Shown here: positions 25,061 to 25,666 of the stretch, piece by piece
Layout of the letters: each line of letters begins with the position of its first letter
Position numbering within the stretch: the stretch's first letter is position 1
DNA from: Lyngbya sp. PCC 8106
GTDB lineage: Bacteria > Cyanobacteriota > Cyanobacteriia > Cyanobacteriales > Microcoleaceae
Length of the DNA stretch: 25,666 nt
Direction of reading: 5' to 3'
Assembly: GCF_000169095.1 (NCBI RefSeq)
Contig: NZ_AAVU01000067.1
Span: forward strand, 1-25,666
Made by a program: the position numbers and the translations under genes
The notes under the pieces: generated by a model
The model's input: the letters and a program-made list of their open reading frames with translations, nothing else
Databases searched by the model: none
Told to the model about the DNA's origin: nothing

Positions 25061-25094
25061 AAAGTCCCCCAAGGTTGGGGGATTTCGGGGGATA
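25061..25094. repeat. Common cyanobacterial stem-loop repeat, possible terminator for cimA
   Basis: AAAGTCCCCCAAGGTTGGGG continued by GATTTCGGGGGATA matches a short interspersed repeat I have often seen in filamentous cyanobacteria. The TCCCCCAA/TTGGGGGA stem lies just past the 3' end of the - strand cimA gene, with CTTTAT after it, so it may also end that transcript. GGGAAC motifs occur three times just upstream (25028-25055). Confidence 0.6.
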
Positions 25095-25101
25095 AATATA
25101 T

Positions 25102-25666
25102 TTAACTCAACTTCAGTGAAATCGAATTTTGTTGGGATTGAGTCAACAACAAACCATATTCTAACCCCTCTACAACCGCTTGATAAGACGCATCTAAAAT
25201 ATTCGTCGAAACGCCAACCGTTGTCCACCGTTTCTGACCATTACTGGACTCAATTAACACCCGAGTTTTGGCAGATGTTCCTTCTCTCCCATCCAATATT
25301 CTCACTTTATAATCCGTCAGTTGAAATTGAGCAATACTCGGATAAAAACTCAATAACGCCTTTCTTAACGCCGAGTCTAACGCCGAAACAGGGCCGTTTC
25401 CTTCGGCAGAAGCTAATATTTCTTCTCCATTGACCGTGACTTTTACCGTCGCCAAAGAATTGCTCATGTCTTCCGTTCGTTTATCACAATGAACCTGAAA
25501 TCCTTGAATTTCAAACAACGTTTTTCGAGTTAATAGTGCCTCTCGCATTAACAACTCAAAACTTGCTTCGGCTGCTTCAAACTGATAACCCTGATGTTCT
25601 AACTCTTTCAACCGTTGCAAAATTTGCCGACAAGTGGGATGATGACGATCAAGTTCAATGCCAAAG
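25102..25666 (-). CDS. cimA: Citramalate synthase, C-terminal part (5' end outside window)
   Basis: The frame stays open to the right edge (FGIELDRHHPTCRQI), so the gene starts outside; the TTG at 25620 is internal. The visible 188 residues begin in the linker region (RLKELEHQGYQFEAAEASFE) and cover the LeuA-type allosteric domain (MSNSLATVKVTVNGEEILAS, EGNGPVSALDSALRKAL, VGVSTNILDASYQAVVEGLE). The HPTCRQILQRLKELEHQGYQ-type linker fits citramalate synthase, which condenses pyruvate and acetyl-CoA in the threonine-independent route to isoleucine. A 2-isopropylmalate synthase is the alternative; the catalytic barrel that would decide is not visible. The C-terminal domain normally binds the feedback inhibitor. 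Confidence 0.85.
   Translation of the reverse strand, partial: FGIELDRHHPTCRQILQRLKELEHQGYQFEAAEASFELLMREALLTRKTLFEIQGFQVHCDKRTEDMSNSLATVKVTVNGEEILASAEGNGPVSALDSALRKALLSFYPSIAQFQLTDYKVRILDGREGTSAKTRVLIESSNGQKRWTTVGVSTNILDASYQAVVEGLEYGLLLTQSQQNSISLKLS

Noticed and set aside
25020..25433. 137-residue + strand frame
   Set aside because: Antisense to the citramalate synthase gene over most of its length.

Overview
The window comes from a cyanobacterium. HIP1 octamers (GCGATCGC) recur, for example at 295, 3352, 4029, 6246, 6523, 14953 and 20573. Several proteins belong to families largely or wholly cyanobacterial (DUF4912 protein, PatD-like protein, DUF4327-like small protein), and a chloroplast-like group II intron is present. 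The style suggests a filamentous Oscillatoriales-type genome, but that is inference. No rRNA, tRNA or CRISPR array was seen.

Layout. 1-3146 (+): 3' part of a DUF4912 gene with about 740 residues of SG(V/A/I)G repeats, sharing a bidirectional terminator with rel (3268-5535, -), the bifunctional (p)ppGpp synthetase/hydrolase. 5536-6221 is a hairpin-rich non-coding gap ahead of a patD-like gene (6222-6578). 6591-9563 is a wrecked family 39 glycosyltransferase gene. It lost its middle through an out-of-frame internal deletion, and an antisense group II intron (6828-9325) then entered the remnant; the intron's own protein gene is frameshifted. 9599-12397 holds an unknown membrane protein, a possible 31-residue membrane microprotein, an orphan ribbon-helix-helix protein and an HNH nuclease. 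12583-15010: a SpoIID-type wall protein followed closely by an FHA-Ser/Thr kinase.

15666-19657 is the most interesting part: a minimal peptide export cassette. A membrane-fusion protein (-) diverges from a 58-residue precursor at 17062-17238. The precursor has a textbook double-glycine leader and a 34-residue core that is about one-third tyrosine, with His, Asp, Ser and only two Cys. After a Rho-independent terminator comes a C39-peptidase ABC exporter (+). Leader type, exporter type and position fit together as one secretion system. I see no modification enzyme beside it.

19966-24458 (-) is a surface-sugar operon: glucose-1-phosphate cytidylyltransferase, an NAD-dependent sugar epimerase/dehydratase and two tandem C-methyltransferases, consistent with a C-branched CDP-deoxysugar. 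Next come a CHAT-protein remnant (24788-24989) that kept only its two ends, a common cyanobacterial stem-loop repeat, and the 3' part of citramalate synthase (25102 to the window edge, -).
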